A DNA stretch of 64,000 bases from Pisolithus tinctorius (Eukaryota > Basidiomycota > Agaricomycetes > Boletales > Pisolithaceae), in assembly GCA_024663395.1 (NCBI GenBank), contig JANFAH010000012.1, forward strand, positions 310,001 through 374,000. Reading direction: 5' to 3'. The position numbers and the translations under genes are program-made. Of the stretch, positions 1-10,956 are shown in pieces (the first letter of the stretch is position 1; every line of letters starts with the position of its first letter). Below the pieces are notes generated by a model that was not told the DNA's origin, ran no database searches, and saw only the letters and a program-made list of their open reading frames with translations.

Positions 1-225
1 AAGTGGAGGAACGTGGTGTTCCACGCTTCCAGTTCGGGTCCCAGGTGGTCTTAGAAGAAGATATACTCGAGTATCTGTCTTTAGTGTTTACGACTTTAGC
101 TACTCCGGCATCCTTGGCCTTTTCTGCCTTTGCTTTGAGCTCTGCAACTGCGAGATCGCCCAAACAGCAAGTGCCGTGAGGATAACTGGACGACGGCAGG
201 CGGTAAGCTACTCACAGTTGACCAT
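1..225 (-). CDS. 5' end of a gene resembling fungal SH3-domain proteins (partial, runs off left edge)
   Basis: A start codon at 225-223 opens a 10-nt first exon (216-225), followed by a GTGAGT donor. An intron at 149-215 ends in CGCAG, and exon 2 (148 down to 1) stays open to the edge. The spliced N-terminus begins MVNFAELKAKAEKAKDAG and continues with a helical lysine/alanine stretch, then SSSKTTWDPNWKRGTP. From memory, this pattern (basic helix, then a Ser-rich WDPNWKR segment leading to a proline-rich region) matches the N-terminus of basidiomycete SH3-domain proteins. The SH3 domain itself would lie outside the window, so the name is an inference. The intact frame across a canonical intron makes the gene model itself fairly safe. 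Alternative: another protein with a short helical N-terminus. Confidence 0.5.
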
Positions 226-535
226 CTTATCAGAGGAGTTGGACCTGTCCCAGCACACTATTAGTGTGCTACATGACTGTTAGAGTGAATCAAACTGACC
301 GCTGTAGACTTATCGACAAGAAACGGCTGGCGGGTCAGCTGTACTCGTAGCTTGGGCAAGCGACTCATATGAAATTGCACAGCCTGATACCGTGCACAGT
401 ACGCAGTCGACACTGAATGCATTGAAAGGTCCAAGGATAAAAATTGCGGATAATGTACAAGGTGTAAAAATATCCATGATGTACGATACACGTATGGGGG
501 GATGACAATGTCTAGTGGTAAGACGGAATCAGGAG

Positions 536-1200
536 TTAATGACGCCTCGACGCTACTACCACAGCGACGATGATAAGGACCATACAGACAAAGAAAGAAA
601 GAAGTGCCCATAGACAACGTTTTGCCCATTTCATTTCCGTCTGCCGCAAATTCGACAGTATTTTCTCTTTTTCCTCTTCCGTTTTGCCTTGCTCCCAATC
701 GTGGGAGACGCGCATGGGCGCAAACATAAAATACACTCCTATAGCCCAAAATAGCGGGAAGACTGTAGAGAAAGGGAGATTGTAAGCATACGAAGGAGGT
801 CAAGCTATGTAGGATACTCACAGAATCCATATTTGAACAGTTGCCGAGCGACGGTGTCTGGCTCAGATGAAGACGGTGTATAGGCGGGCAGCTTCTCGCC
901 ATCCCAATCAGGAGAATATGGCGGAGGTGAGCGATGTTGCCGCGGCTGCCTTTGATGTTGTTGTTGGGCACGCACGCGTTGTCCGCGACCGCCAAAGAAA
1001 TCCGTCAGCGCATCATCCCGGGATTGTCTTCTCGGGTGGGAAGCAGTTGGAGCAGGGCACGCGGGGAGGATGGGTAAGGTTGAAGACGCTCCGGAGTTTA
1101 CGGAGTGGGATGTAGTCGTCTCGGATTCCCTAGATATTTGTACACAGAGCTGAACACCGTGCTGGACGGACTGCGATGTAGATGCTCTCGGGGCTGGCAT
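536..1200 (-). CDS. Fungal membrane protein, two exons, proline-rich N-terminus and C-terminal membrane segments
   Basis: Exon 1 (822-1200) starts at ATG 1200-1198. A 59-nt intron (763-821) has a GTGAGT donor and CTACAG acceptor, and exon 2 (536-762) ends at a stop. Total coding length is 606 nt, 201 residues. The N-terminal half is low-complexity (Ser/Thr/Gln, HQRQPRQHRSPPPYSPDWDG, then EKLPAYTPS). The junction reads KYGFFFPLFWAIGVYFMFAP, a hydrophobic segment spanning the intron. A charged stretch (EQGKTEEEKEKIL) follows, then a strong C-terminal transmembrane helix (CLWALLSFFVCMVLIIVAVV) and a short basic tail. The layout of a PPPY motif, YGF-PLFW and a TM tail recurs in fungal proteins of unknown function. 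It is likely a membrane-anchored protein. The PPPY motif could bind a WW-domain ubiquitin ligase (inference). The frame could extend upstream to 1323, but the 1200 start precedes the best protein-like sequence. Confidence 0.72.
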
Positions 1201-3120
1201 GATCAGGGAATGGCAGTGAGACGTTGAAAGACTTGTGAAATGGAAACTGCCAATAAATACGCACCGATCCATCCGCTCACGAATCCAGTCGTTCAAAGAC
1301 AAAAAGCAAGTCCAGGCGTTCACGTCAACTCAATGAATAGCAATTGCCTGATCTGGCTATTCGACCCCTAACTAATCCACATATAGAAATCCAATGACAG
1401 GTGTTACTGATTCCGTCCCACAGCGACAACAATAAGAATGTCTCAGAACGCAATGGTGCGAAAAGTACGTCGAATGACAGCGACGAAAGACAATTAGCAG
1501 CTCCCTATTGTTTGAACGGACTTTACAGGCCGAGCACGCGAATATGTCGTCCGCAATAATAAACCCTGGATGATAAGCCTGCCCGACGAGTGAGTGATCG
1601 CACTGATCCCGCGGGCCAAATCTGACTTCTTCCATGAATGATGACAGTCGGTGCCCATTACAAAGGAAATGTGCACATAAAGCAAGTCACAAAGTATTAC
1701 GGACATCACTTTAAACGTTGAAAGGCGGTAAACGTGCTGTTCTGCCTTGGAAGCTCCGGAACGTTCTCCAGCCACAGGCTAGATGCAGATAAGAAAGGGC
1801 CGCTTTCCACGGGGGTTGATGCCAAGGTTATCCTGGGTTCCTGTTAAACACGTTGCGATGGCATCGTCCTTGGTTCACTGTGCACCACCCCCCCGCGGAG
1901 ATTGCAGGTACGACCCTACCCCATGTCGGCCTCGCGAACCTTGTCGCCGCCTAACATTCTATCACAGGGCTTCCTGGAGCTCTCGGAAGTGAATAAACGG
2001 TATACGATGGAAGTCTTTTAATTCACGTTACCTTTCTGACCTCGATCGTGCATGGGACTTGTGATACGCAGGTAAAATGACGAGTGGGACACGATGGTTC
2101 CCAGTCATTTAATTCGCGTGCGCGGTTTGTGAATAGAGCTCATCGGCAGGGTGTGGCCCCAATATTCATTGGTCCTTGGTAGGTGCATTTTGTGGCGTAG
2201 GCTGACTTCGAGTTTTCCAGGAGTTAGTTTTACGAAGGCTTCTCGTCGCATGTCGCTACCAGCTACGGCATTTTCAGAGGCTTGGGCGACGGGAACTTTG
2301 TTCCGGAGCTGAGGAGACCTAGCAACCCCATTTCCCTGGTCGATATTCGTGGTCCACATTTCTTGCAATCACGCTTTTCATGAATGTGTTTGGCTGATAA
2401 CCACTATGCTCCCGTTTTGTCTATTTCCGCTAGCGCCGACGTGCAGGGTGATATATTACATATATCTCACCTTTGCGAACGGAGAGGCACGTGTCGATTA
2501 CTCCCTGCACAAGGAAATGTTCTCGAGACGGGTATCTCATAACGCAGGATCCCTCATCATTGCTTGCGATCTCCGCTTGGACTCGACTCCGATTTTTTCT
2601 GCTCCCAGGACACGTATGGGACTCGCTGCCCTCTCACGAGGCTGCCAGTGACAAGAGCATACTCTGAAGCTGTGGATCTTGCTTCCACCACCAAGATCTG
2701 GAAGTTGAACGCTGTAACACAACCAACTAGCAGTCTAAAGCTTCGACACGGATGCAGAATACCATATCTATTTCATGAACGAAGATTGAAAAGTCCTCTC
2801 GGAGGACGGCCGAGGGCTCCGCAGAACGAGACGTGGCGACTGTGTGCCCACCATCGTGGGGTGAGGATCGTGGTTATAAGCAGCCGGCTGAGGTATAACG
2901 TACCAGATGGTTTCTCCTACCGTATCTCACGACACACGCATAAAGGGTCATCGCAAGGTAGTTCGTCAACAACGAGCGCAATGCCGAAGGCTGTCGTCGC
3001 ACAGAATATGCTAGTATATTATAATGCTCCACTTCACACGAAATGGAGGGCTGTGTGTCACAACTTCCATTGCAACTTCGATAGTCAGTTGTGTACATTG
3101 ATCACACGACAGAAGTGATA
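1201..3120. other. Intergenic region, no supported gene
   Basis: Several open frames of 60-184 codons occur on both strands (for example plus 2564-3118), but none shows a recognisable domain, consistent codon pattern or convincing intron structure. Base composition is CpG-rich like the flanking host genes, so this is not the decayed transposon DNA found further right. Confidence 0.4.
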
Positions 3121-5956
3121 TTAACTTGCAAACTGTTCTACAGGAGAAGGTGGCCCCAAGTCCAAAAGATGGTCAGAAGGAACCACGGTAAGTAGCATAG
3201 CAGGTTTACGTAAGACCCTCCGATATCCCGGTCCCGAGTCTACAAGCTACTTGAGCTGCGGAACATGCATCATGTTTTGGTGCAGTGGAAAGCATGGCGA
3301 GCTCGTTCTGCGTAGATGGTGACAGCCCATGAAAAAATTCCCGCAAACATTTACGGTTCAACTTTCCACTGAGAGTACATGGCAGCGCATCCAGCGGGAT
3401 CCAGAGTTCAGGGTAACAGACCTTCAGTAATCTCGGCTGAACGAAAGACATCAAGCGGAGGATCTCAGCCTTGGCGTCGTCTGTAATCTGAAGCTTCAAA
3501 CTGAGTGAACCACTGACAAAGCGTGGTGCAAGGAATGAAGCGATGCGTGGCTCTTCATTGTATGTGACAACCTCTACTGCTATAGACCACTTGCTTTCGG
3601 CCGCGTGGAGAGCAGCCTCGATTTCTCCTGCGGTGGGTAAGACCTCACCAGTTGCAAACCGAAATGATGAATGAACACACCCAGCTCAATTCTGTAAGCG
3701 TTTAGTTGGACTTGGCTGTCTCGACGGCCGGTGAGGTAAAGTCTTCCTTCGTGATTAACGCTGGGGAAACCAGCATTCAAAGATCAGAATGGGCAGGACG
3801 CGTTAAAACTCACCGGCCGAAGTCACCAGTTCGGTACATCCTAAACTCTGTCCTGAATGGGTCCATCAAGAACGATCGCGCGGTAGCCTCTGGGTCTCCA
3901 AGGTAGCCCAAGCCCACAGTTGGACCGGACACGAATATCTCCCCTACGCAGCCAACCGGCACAAACTTCATGTCAGAACCTAAAACGTAAAGTCGTGTCT
4001 GCCCTCCAATACTGAACCCTACGGGGGTGTTGTTTGATGCTGACGAGCGCACAGGAACTTCTACCGTGAAAGCGCAGATGGACTCGCTGGGACCGAAAGC
4101 GTTGAGTAGCGTTCGTCCTTCACCAAGCCATTCTGCGTAACCCGTTTGTAAGAGGGAGAAGCCACAGAAGATGAGACGCACTCTCTCGTACGAATTGCGT
4201 CAAGGTTTCACCGGTGAAAACAACCAATTTCAAGAATGGGTAATCTGCAGGGTGCAACTGCATACCCTGCGTCGGCGAAAGGGTAATCGAGTTGGCCTTC
4301 GTTGCGACGAGGGCTTCATGTATGTGGAAAATGATTTCAGGGACCATAGCTATACAAACCGATCCGCCTACGTAATGCATGAGGAAGATTTCTTCGATAG
4401 AGCCGTCCCAGTACAATTCATGCGCCTGTATAGTGTATCAGAGATTGTGGACAACGACAGAAACGAAGACCTTCCTACCATGAGCTGACGTGTCTCCATC
4501 GTACGGCCAAAAGCGGGTGCAGCTTCGACGATCCAGTGCACCAAATTCGAATGCGACGTCATGCATTTTTTCGGGGGACCAGTCGATCCACTTGTGAAAC
4601 TTAAGTACGCCAGAGTGTTTTTCGGATTTCCAATGGGGAAGAGGTCAGGTTGCCAAGTGCTGTCTAAGTGGCACCATTTCTCCATCATGGTGTCTATCGA
4701 AACAATAGTCTGTCCCCGGCTCATCGTACGCAACCTCTCCTCTAGTGATGTAACCGTCAGGAATAACGAGCAGTTAGTCATATCGACCGTTTGGTGGAAG
4801 GGTATGGCAGGCATGTCAATGTCGACAGCAAGATATGCTGCGCCAACCTTTAGGATCGCATAGAGGAGAACGATTGCCGTTGGAGACTGCGTCAGGAAAA
4901 GAAGTACAATGTCACCGGGACGAACAGATAAAACGTCTTTCAAGTATCGCGCGCATTGATTGGAAGCGGCATCGAGTCCAGCATAGGTATATACCACTCT
5001 TCCATCGCATTCAACGGCGACGTTGTCTGGATGAGTAAGGGCACGACGTGCCAGCAGATCGTAAACGTAGGAGTAACGTGCGGGGTTCTCCGGTTCAGCT
5101 AAACAGTTGATCTTGACGATAGAAGGGAGTTCCTGCACAAACGCACGCTCGTTCGCAGTCATCATATTGACCTCCGCACCAGACAATGAGGGGTTAACGA
5201 CAAGTTGCTCAAACGCAAGAACGAGGTGGTCGAGCATATACTGCACATCTTGCGCGTCGAAGGCACTGGTATTGAATCTTAAAGTAAAGGTGAACAACCG
5301 CGATGGGGTATACGAGAGTGTTAGATCCAGTGGCGTGTCGTATGAGCGGAAATGCGATCGCTGAGACAAGGAAAATAGGGAAAACCCAGGCTCCTCGAGG
5401 ATCTCTACAACAGAGTGGATTACCTCGTCTATCTCTATCACGCTCCGGGAGACTTCCCAAGCTACCGAAGCATGAATGGTATCTTGAGCTAGTTGCGTGG
5501 ACAGCTGTTCTCGAGCAGGGGACGTCGAGGCAAACTGAACCCGTCGAGGGACGAAAGCGATCCCAGGTAGCACTAGATATATATTATTCTTCAGCGGCAA
5601 AACTCAAAGACATCAGATGACATGCCTTCAGCAACGAGGACATCGTCAGTGCCGGCATGTTGTGACAAAACGACAGCCCAAGCATAAAGCAGCGTCAATC
5701 GAATGTCGTCGTGCTTCATTCGTTCCAGAGCAGGATGCTCCAAATCTGAGCTTGATTTGGTGATGCAAATAGAAGCGGAGGCTGAAGGTGCACGAACACG
5801 TTCGGTGAGAGGGACCGAGTCGAAATCTGACAACAAGGTGTGCCAGTAGCGCTCAGAATCTGCGCATAAATGGCTGGTTATCATAGTACACCCAGATGGC
5901 GGAGAAACAGCAGAAGACGAGCGAGGAGCAACAGAAGCCGATGTAGTGAAGGGCAC
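3121..5956 (-). CDS. Non-ribosomal peptide synthetase module remnant: partial condensation + adenylation domain, carrier domain frameshifted
   Basis: Six exons join without internal stops through introns at 5573-5625 (GC-AG, 53 nt), 4426-4478 (53), 4133-4181 (49), 3761-3813 (53) and 3628-3680 (53). The condensation part is only its C-terminal half (SERYWHTLLSDF, then DDVLVAEVLPGIAFVPRRVQ across the first intron). The adenylation domain is complete by motif: LAYLSFTSGSTGPPK (A3), YWDGSIEEIF (A4), NAFGPSES (A5), YRTGDFGRVNHEG (A7) spanning an intron, and GRRDSQVQLNAYRIELGEIE (A8) spanning another, then LPCTLSGKLNRK (A10). The in-frame stop is at 3206. In another frame beyond it, down to a stop at 3121, comes VVPSDHLLDLGPPSPVEQ, which looks like a peptidyl-carrier motif (LGGxS) after a frameshift. 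The HHxxxDG motif is not visible upstream, so the 5' end is truncated or diverged and the start is uncertain. An A domain activates an amino or hydroxy acid as adenylate. This copy probably no longer works as a synthetase. Clean introns argue for recent loss. Confidence 0.75.
5573..5625 (-). other. Probable GC-AG intron in the NRPS remnant
   Basis: Both flanking frames are condensation-like but offset. No GT-AG pair restores the frame, whereas donor GCATGT and acceptor ATCTAG give a 53-nt intron, the same size as three of the four others. The splice joins DDVLVAE to VLPGIAFVPRRVQ. A CTGA branch-like motif lies inside. Confidence 0.6.
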
Positions 5957-6410
5957 CTAGAAGGGCAGAGCTATCAAAGAACAAGGGGCTAGGAAGTAAA
6001 ACATGGTCTGACGGCCTGTTATGAACACCCAGGAGGATATAGATCCAGAAATGTCATTGATGACCTCGTGAAGTCGTCATTCGACGTCAGGTGAGCTGAA
6101 TGCAATATGACTGCCATAATTGCAGGTGGTGTAAGGTGAACTTCTCTATTAACTGCGCAGCAAATTGTATAAGCACTTGTGTTGTTGTCGAACCGAATTC
6201 AGTCCGAGGTGGAACTAAGTGACTTCCCAAAGTGGCAACTTCGACCGAGAGGACGGCAAATGCAAAAACTTTGAAGCCACTGACGCCCATTGATGGGAGT
6301 CCCATCACCACCACCCTAACGTGTTACTCTTTACCATAGATAGTATCATTCGTCTCTCTTTTGTCACGGCTGTTGTTTTAAAAGCACGCATGAATGTGAT
6401 AATCAGCGGG
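5957..6410. other. Gene-free spacer at the host/transposon boundary
   Basis: No convincing coding sequence. A minus frame at 6087-6314 might be a lost N-terminal piece of the peptide synthetase, but no condensation motif is visible. CpG stays normal up to about 6,410 and then falls abruptly, marking the start of decayed repeat DNA. Confidence 0.4.
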
Positions 6411-6934
6411 ACACCAAACACTGTGGTGGTAGTACAATGGACTATGCAATAGCACAAAAAACATCAACAGGGTATGAGATGGACAAAGAATGTAGCAGTC
6501 TTTGACATCAGTGAGTGAATGTAGATGTAAACAAGAACTCTGGCACAAGAATAAATGGGATTTTTGATGTACAGAGCAAGGGAAAGCTGAACCAAGTGAG
6601 CAAAAGTGAGAATGGTGATTCTACTTTGAGTGACAATCATGTTTACCTCCTCCAGCACCAGCAGCAAAAGAATTTGCATTGGTGGACCTGCACTTCTCAC
6701 CAGCAGACATGCTGTAGGGAGCTGCATCAGCAAAGTTACAAGTGGTCTAATTCATCTGATGTGACTGATGTAGTCTGGTTGTGTCTGATTTTCTCTGATC
6801 TTGCCTGATCAACTTACCAGCCTGACAAAGTATGTGTCAGAGCATTAGATGTTAACAGACATTACACAGATGAGTCAGACTGTCCAGATGTATTAGAATG
6901 GGACAAAAAATTGTCATTGTGGTAGCTATGCAAT
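6411..6934. other. CpG-poor decayed DNA, unrecognised
   Basis: Nearly no CpG and many TG/CA dinucleotides, like the adjoining transposase relic. It probably is the 3' flank of that element. No ORF or terminal repeat could be supported. Confidence 0.35.
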
Positions 6935-9900
6935 CTAAAAGGTGATCTCAAAAGCATGATGGTCAATGTATTTGTTAACATAGTATGCATGAAAAATATC
7001 AAGAGTATCAGTGTGATGAATGTCAGAGGGAAGGCAATTATGTCCATAGACAGGAATAAGATGAGCCCCATGCAGTATACAATGTGCATGAACAACTTCT
7101 AGTTCATGCTCACCATCAGCATCAAAGTCTGGTTGAATGATCCACATTCTGTGTCTTCATTGGGCCAATCTGAGATTGTTGTGAACCATTGAATAAGCAT
7201 GCAAGGATATCTGATGCCATCAAAGTGAAAGGAGCAAAATAGGAAGACCCTGGTGACATTGAGTCCTCCCATTCCAGGTATTTCTGGCTCCTTCTCTAGA
7301 AAAATGGTATCATAGTGTGCTGGACCTTTTCACCAGGATGGCATACTCCAAATACACTCTGAGTGCATGCCACCAAGGCCAGATAAGTCACTAGGGGCAT
7401 ACAAAGTTGAGGTGGCACTATGAAAAACAGATAATGGCAGACTCAAAAGGTCTGGTAGCACTATGTTGTCATCATTGGGGTCAATGTTGTTCTGAAGTCA
7501 GAAATGGAGAAACTGGCAAGTAAGGAGTGGGAGTTTTGGTTGCTGGATATGGTGAGCAAGTGCATAAAGGCTGCTGGGATATTTGCATGCTGTAGCATGT
7601 GATCAGGACAGGATCAGCCACATGAAACACTGCCATAGAGTAGACCTACCTGGTGTTTTTTCCAGACAGACATAGTTTAGAACACATGGGCCATTGTGTA
7701 TCCAGGCCTCTTCATCACTTCTGTCCATGCTATAGTCCTCATTGTCACCAGTGTAGTGTTGAGGGTGACCAACATTGTTCCCATGAAACAATTCTGCTCC
7801 AGTATCCAAATCATGAGTAGACTGGCCTTGTTTGCCATGGAACTCAACTTCACCCATGGCTGCTGAGATGACAGAGCCCTCAAGCATGTGGCAGTTTTCA
7901 AAATCAACTTGCACAGCAGCAAGCTTGTCCATACACTGGTTTGTGACTAGCATTTGACCCAATGCTTTAAAGCAGTTTGAGTGCCTCCAAGGCTTCTTGA
8001 CCACCTTGATATGTTTAGATTCTGTAATAGATGAACATAGGCCATATGGTGCACCAAATTCCTGGGTAAGATGTCAATAATGGTTCATGGAGTGTTGGTG
8101 AGGTAATGAAAAGCCTTTCAGTCCATGCTGACAAACACCTGTCTCCTGGAAGATGCAGCAGTAGTCATGGAAGCATTTGAGTGCATCTTGAAGACTTTCC
8201 AGTGCACTTTCATTGAGTGAGTTCCATTGTACATAGTAGCAGAAGTCTAGAAATGCACTAGGTGTGTGCACAACTCCTGGAGGTATGTGACATTCAATTG
8301 CCAGAATATAGACCTTCATCGATGCCTTTGAATCATCCCCTGTCCATTGCTTGAATTAGCATCCCTCTGGAAAGCATTGTAAATTTGGGTAGACAGGAAC
8401 AGCAGCAATCCTGTTTCAAACAATGGCTTGAGTTTGATGTGTCAGTGCATGTTCACCCCTACTCACCTCCAGTCAATATCATCAAGGATTCAATTGGCTT
8501 CTGCTTCACCATATGTAATCTTGAGGTACTTGCCAACCCAGGTTACAAGGTGATCCTTGAAAACACCTTTTATGATTTGGTGAAGGAGATCTGGTGTCAA
8601 CATTTTGTAGACATCTGCATGAGGAAAATTGTTCATAAATGGCTGTCATACAAGTATTCAGATGTGTGCAAATGATGAGGTTGGCACAACTAAGTTACAT
8701 ACCATTAGATTGCCCACTATACCATATTGGTCCCATAGTTCAGCAAGCATAAATTGATGAACACAGTATTCAGTGATGCTCCTGTGATTGCAGAATACCA
8801 CCATGCCCATCAAGGTTATTGGACATGTTTGTACATCTAAATCCATTCATGCTTGAGCTGCATGCACATTCATTGAATCTAAACTTACAGAGGATGCCAT
8901 CCTTGTATGGGGCAGGACAGTAACACCTGTTCAGGGTAGTCAGTGATATAGGCTGCAAGAGCATATGCAGCATGTCTGACACTTGAATGTATGTTTGTAG
9001 TCAAACTTGAGTGTTACTTCATCATTGTTGGTCATGAGATTTAAACCAGGCAAGTTCACGAGGGCCCCATACAATGGTGAAAATTCCAAGAGTTGTGTCT
9101 TGAGAAATGTTTTGTGGCCAGTCTTGTGGCATGTAGTGTTGCCATCAGTTGTGAATGACCAGATAGGCCCAACATTCTCCACCACACCTGACTCCTGCCA
9201 GGAAGCCATTACAATGTTGAAAATGAACTCCATGTCAGCTGATTCCTCAGTCTTACAGGTTGGAGCAGTGAGCAGTGGATACAATCCATCTTCACTGAAA
9301 AGATGCACACCAGCAACAGTCACCTCTTTGCCCAAATGGACAGTTCCCTCCTTCAGAACATTAGCAAGGCTGAGCACTGTAGGGAATAGGTACTCCCTAC
9401 TAAGGAGATTTAATTATTTTATCTTTTCTACTGTATTTTTGCTTTGATGCACATTAGTGATACATAGTCTACCTGTGTGGCGCATTTTTGGTAGCTTAGT
9501 CAGCATTTTTGCGCACTAGAAAAAAAAAGGAAGAAGCAGACTGCAAGACAGTGAAATTGAAGACTGTGAACAATGTTGGAACATACTGCTGTTCTGTACA
9601 GCGAGTACTGCTTACATAATAATTCCATACATTTTAGCCACTTCATTTTTCCTTGTACCTCAGACTTCATCCTACTTTGAAGACTGAGGTAATGTTCCTT
9701 ACTGGTATTATAGCCTACTTTTACTTACCAGCTTGAGTAGTTTTCACACTCTAGGTTGGTTGATAATAAAGACTTTGTCCTACTTTGAAGACTGAGTTTT
9801 CACACTCTAGTTTGCCCTGCAACCTCAGTCCTTTCTCAAAAAACAAAAGACTGTGACAAGCCCTTGTTGAGGCACTCCCAGACAACCTCCAGACACCATT

Positions 9901-10880
9901 ACTCACTTGTTTCCCCACTCCATTCCTTTTGCTCAACTCAATCCCCTCCTTCATCATCTTTTCACTGTTCCAAGCACAAAGTCCCTCTGGGTCAAACTAG
10001 ACCCATTTCTATCTACCCCTAGGAGTCCCCTGCACTCCTAGACTTTGTTCATTACCTAACCTACAGTGTGGATTTGTAAGTGTTTAGCATGAGGTCAACT
10101 TGATGGGAATGGGTCCAGCACAGGCCACCAACACTGTTAGATGTGGGCATGTATACTGCAGTTTCTTTGAGTGCAGTTTTTTCAATCACAAAGCTAACTC
10201 CACATAAAGGGTGATCTGTGGAGACATGACTGTGAAGTTGAAGGATTGAGTTGGAGATGTTAGCTTTGATGCTGTCCTTTGAAATGTGGCCAACAGTAGG
10301 CATGACTTTGATGAATGACATCTTGTCTCAGAGTGTCCATAGGGATGGCAGTGCAAGCTGGTGACTGAGGGCATACAGCAGATTGCCACCTCCAAGATGA
10401 TAAATCAGAAGTGCTAAATTGTAGGCCTCATCAGAATGATTGCATGGCCTGTAGCCATGCTCAAGTGCATCCTCAATTTTGCAAAGGATACTGCATATAC
10501 TAGCACCATCTTTGAGAGCTGAAGAGAGCATCTGATGGAGCCATGGGATGTCAGCCTGCAAGGGAGCCATGACAAGTGATTTGTGGTCCTCCAGGCTCAT
10601 CAACATGTGCTTGATTTTGTGCCCATCATTAAGAGTCTGTCAGACACATTTATCTGTGAAATGAGGGTATGATTCAAGGTAGATGTACCTGAAGTTTTAA
10701 AGTATTGAGCAATTCATCATGACAGTCTGACAATTCTAGGAGCTGAACTGGGGTGAGCAACCCATGCCACATGTGCAACTTGGACTGCTGAGCATTCTGT
10801 GTGACAGTCATTACTTTCAGAGGGAGTTGAATGCTGGAGAAGCAGCAGGAGACATCTTCACTGACACAATGCAAGCAGTT
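6935..10880 (-). pseudogene. Decayed basidiomycete transposase of the Plavaka type (KDZ/Plavaka-like)
   Basis: Read on the minus strand from 10,880 down, successive fragments in different frames form one collinear protein of about 1,000 residues. They are LLTPVQLLELSDCHDEL, then GYRPCNHSDEAYNLALLIYH and GGGNLLYALSHQLALPSL, then FIKVMPTVGHISKDSIKANI and GGLCWTHSHQVDL. Across the insertion at 9378-10065 follow VHLGKEVTVAGVHLFSEDGL, GPIWSFTTDGNTTCHKTGHK and EVTLKFDYKHTFK. Next come GVCQHGLKGFSLPHQHSMNH, VKKPWRHSNCFKALGQMLVT, NQCMDKLAAVQVDFE, and finally DIFHAYYVNKYIDHHAFEI at the stop (6935). These segments match, from memory, a transposase-like family greatly expanded in Agaricomycetes. Whether it is strictly Plavaka is uncertain. 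Many stops and frameshifts, with CpG almost absent, make it an old inactive copy. TIRs were not identified. Confidence 0.72.
9378..10065 (-). mobile_element. 688-bp insertion inside the transposase relic, solo LTR or MITE
   Basis: It separates two protein segments that are only a few residues apart in the family. It starts TGTAGGGA and ends ACCTACA on the plus strand, so it has TG...CA ends and an inverted terminal repeat ACTGTAGG/CCTACAGT. It contains a 19-bp direct repeat (TCCTACTTTGAAGACTGAG at about 9,671 and 9,779). No target-site duplication was readable. The ends fit either an LTR or a small inverted-repeat element; orientation is arbitrary. Confidence 0.5.
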
Positions 10881-10956
10881 TGGTGATCACACATAGAGTA
10901 TGCCAGATATCAAATCAACATCAAATGGCAGCTTATCAGGTCCATCATGAGTATGG

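Noticed and set aside
1201..3120. Open frames up to 184 codons (for example plus 2564-3118)
   Set aside because: No domain, no intron logic, composition of the protein looks random; kept only as intergenic DNA.
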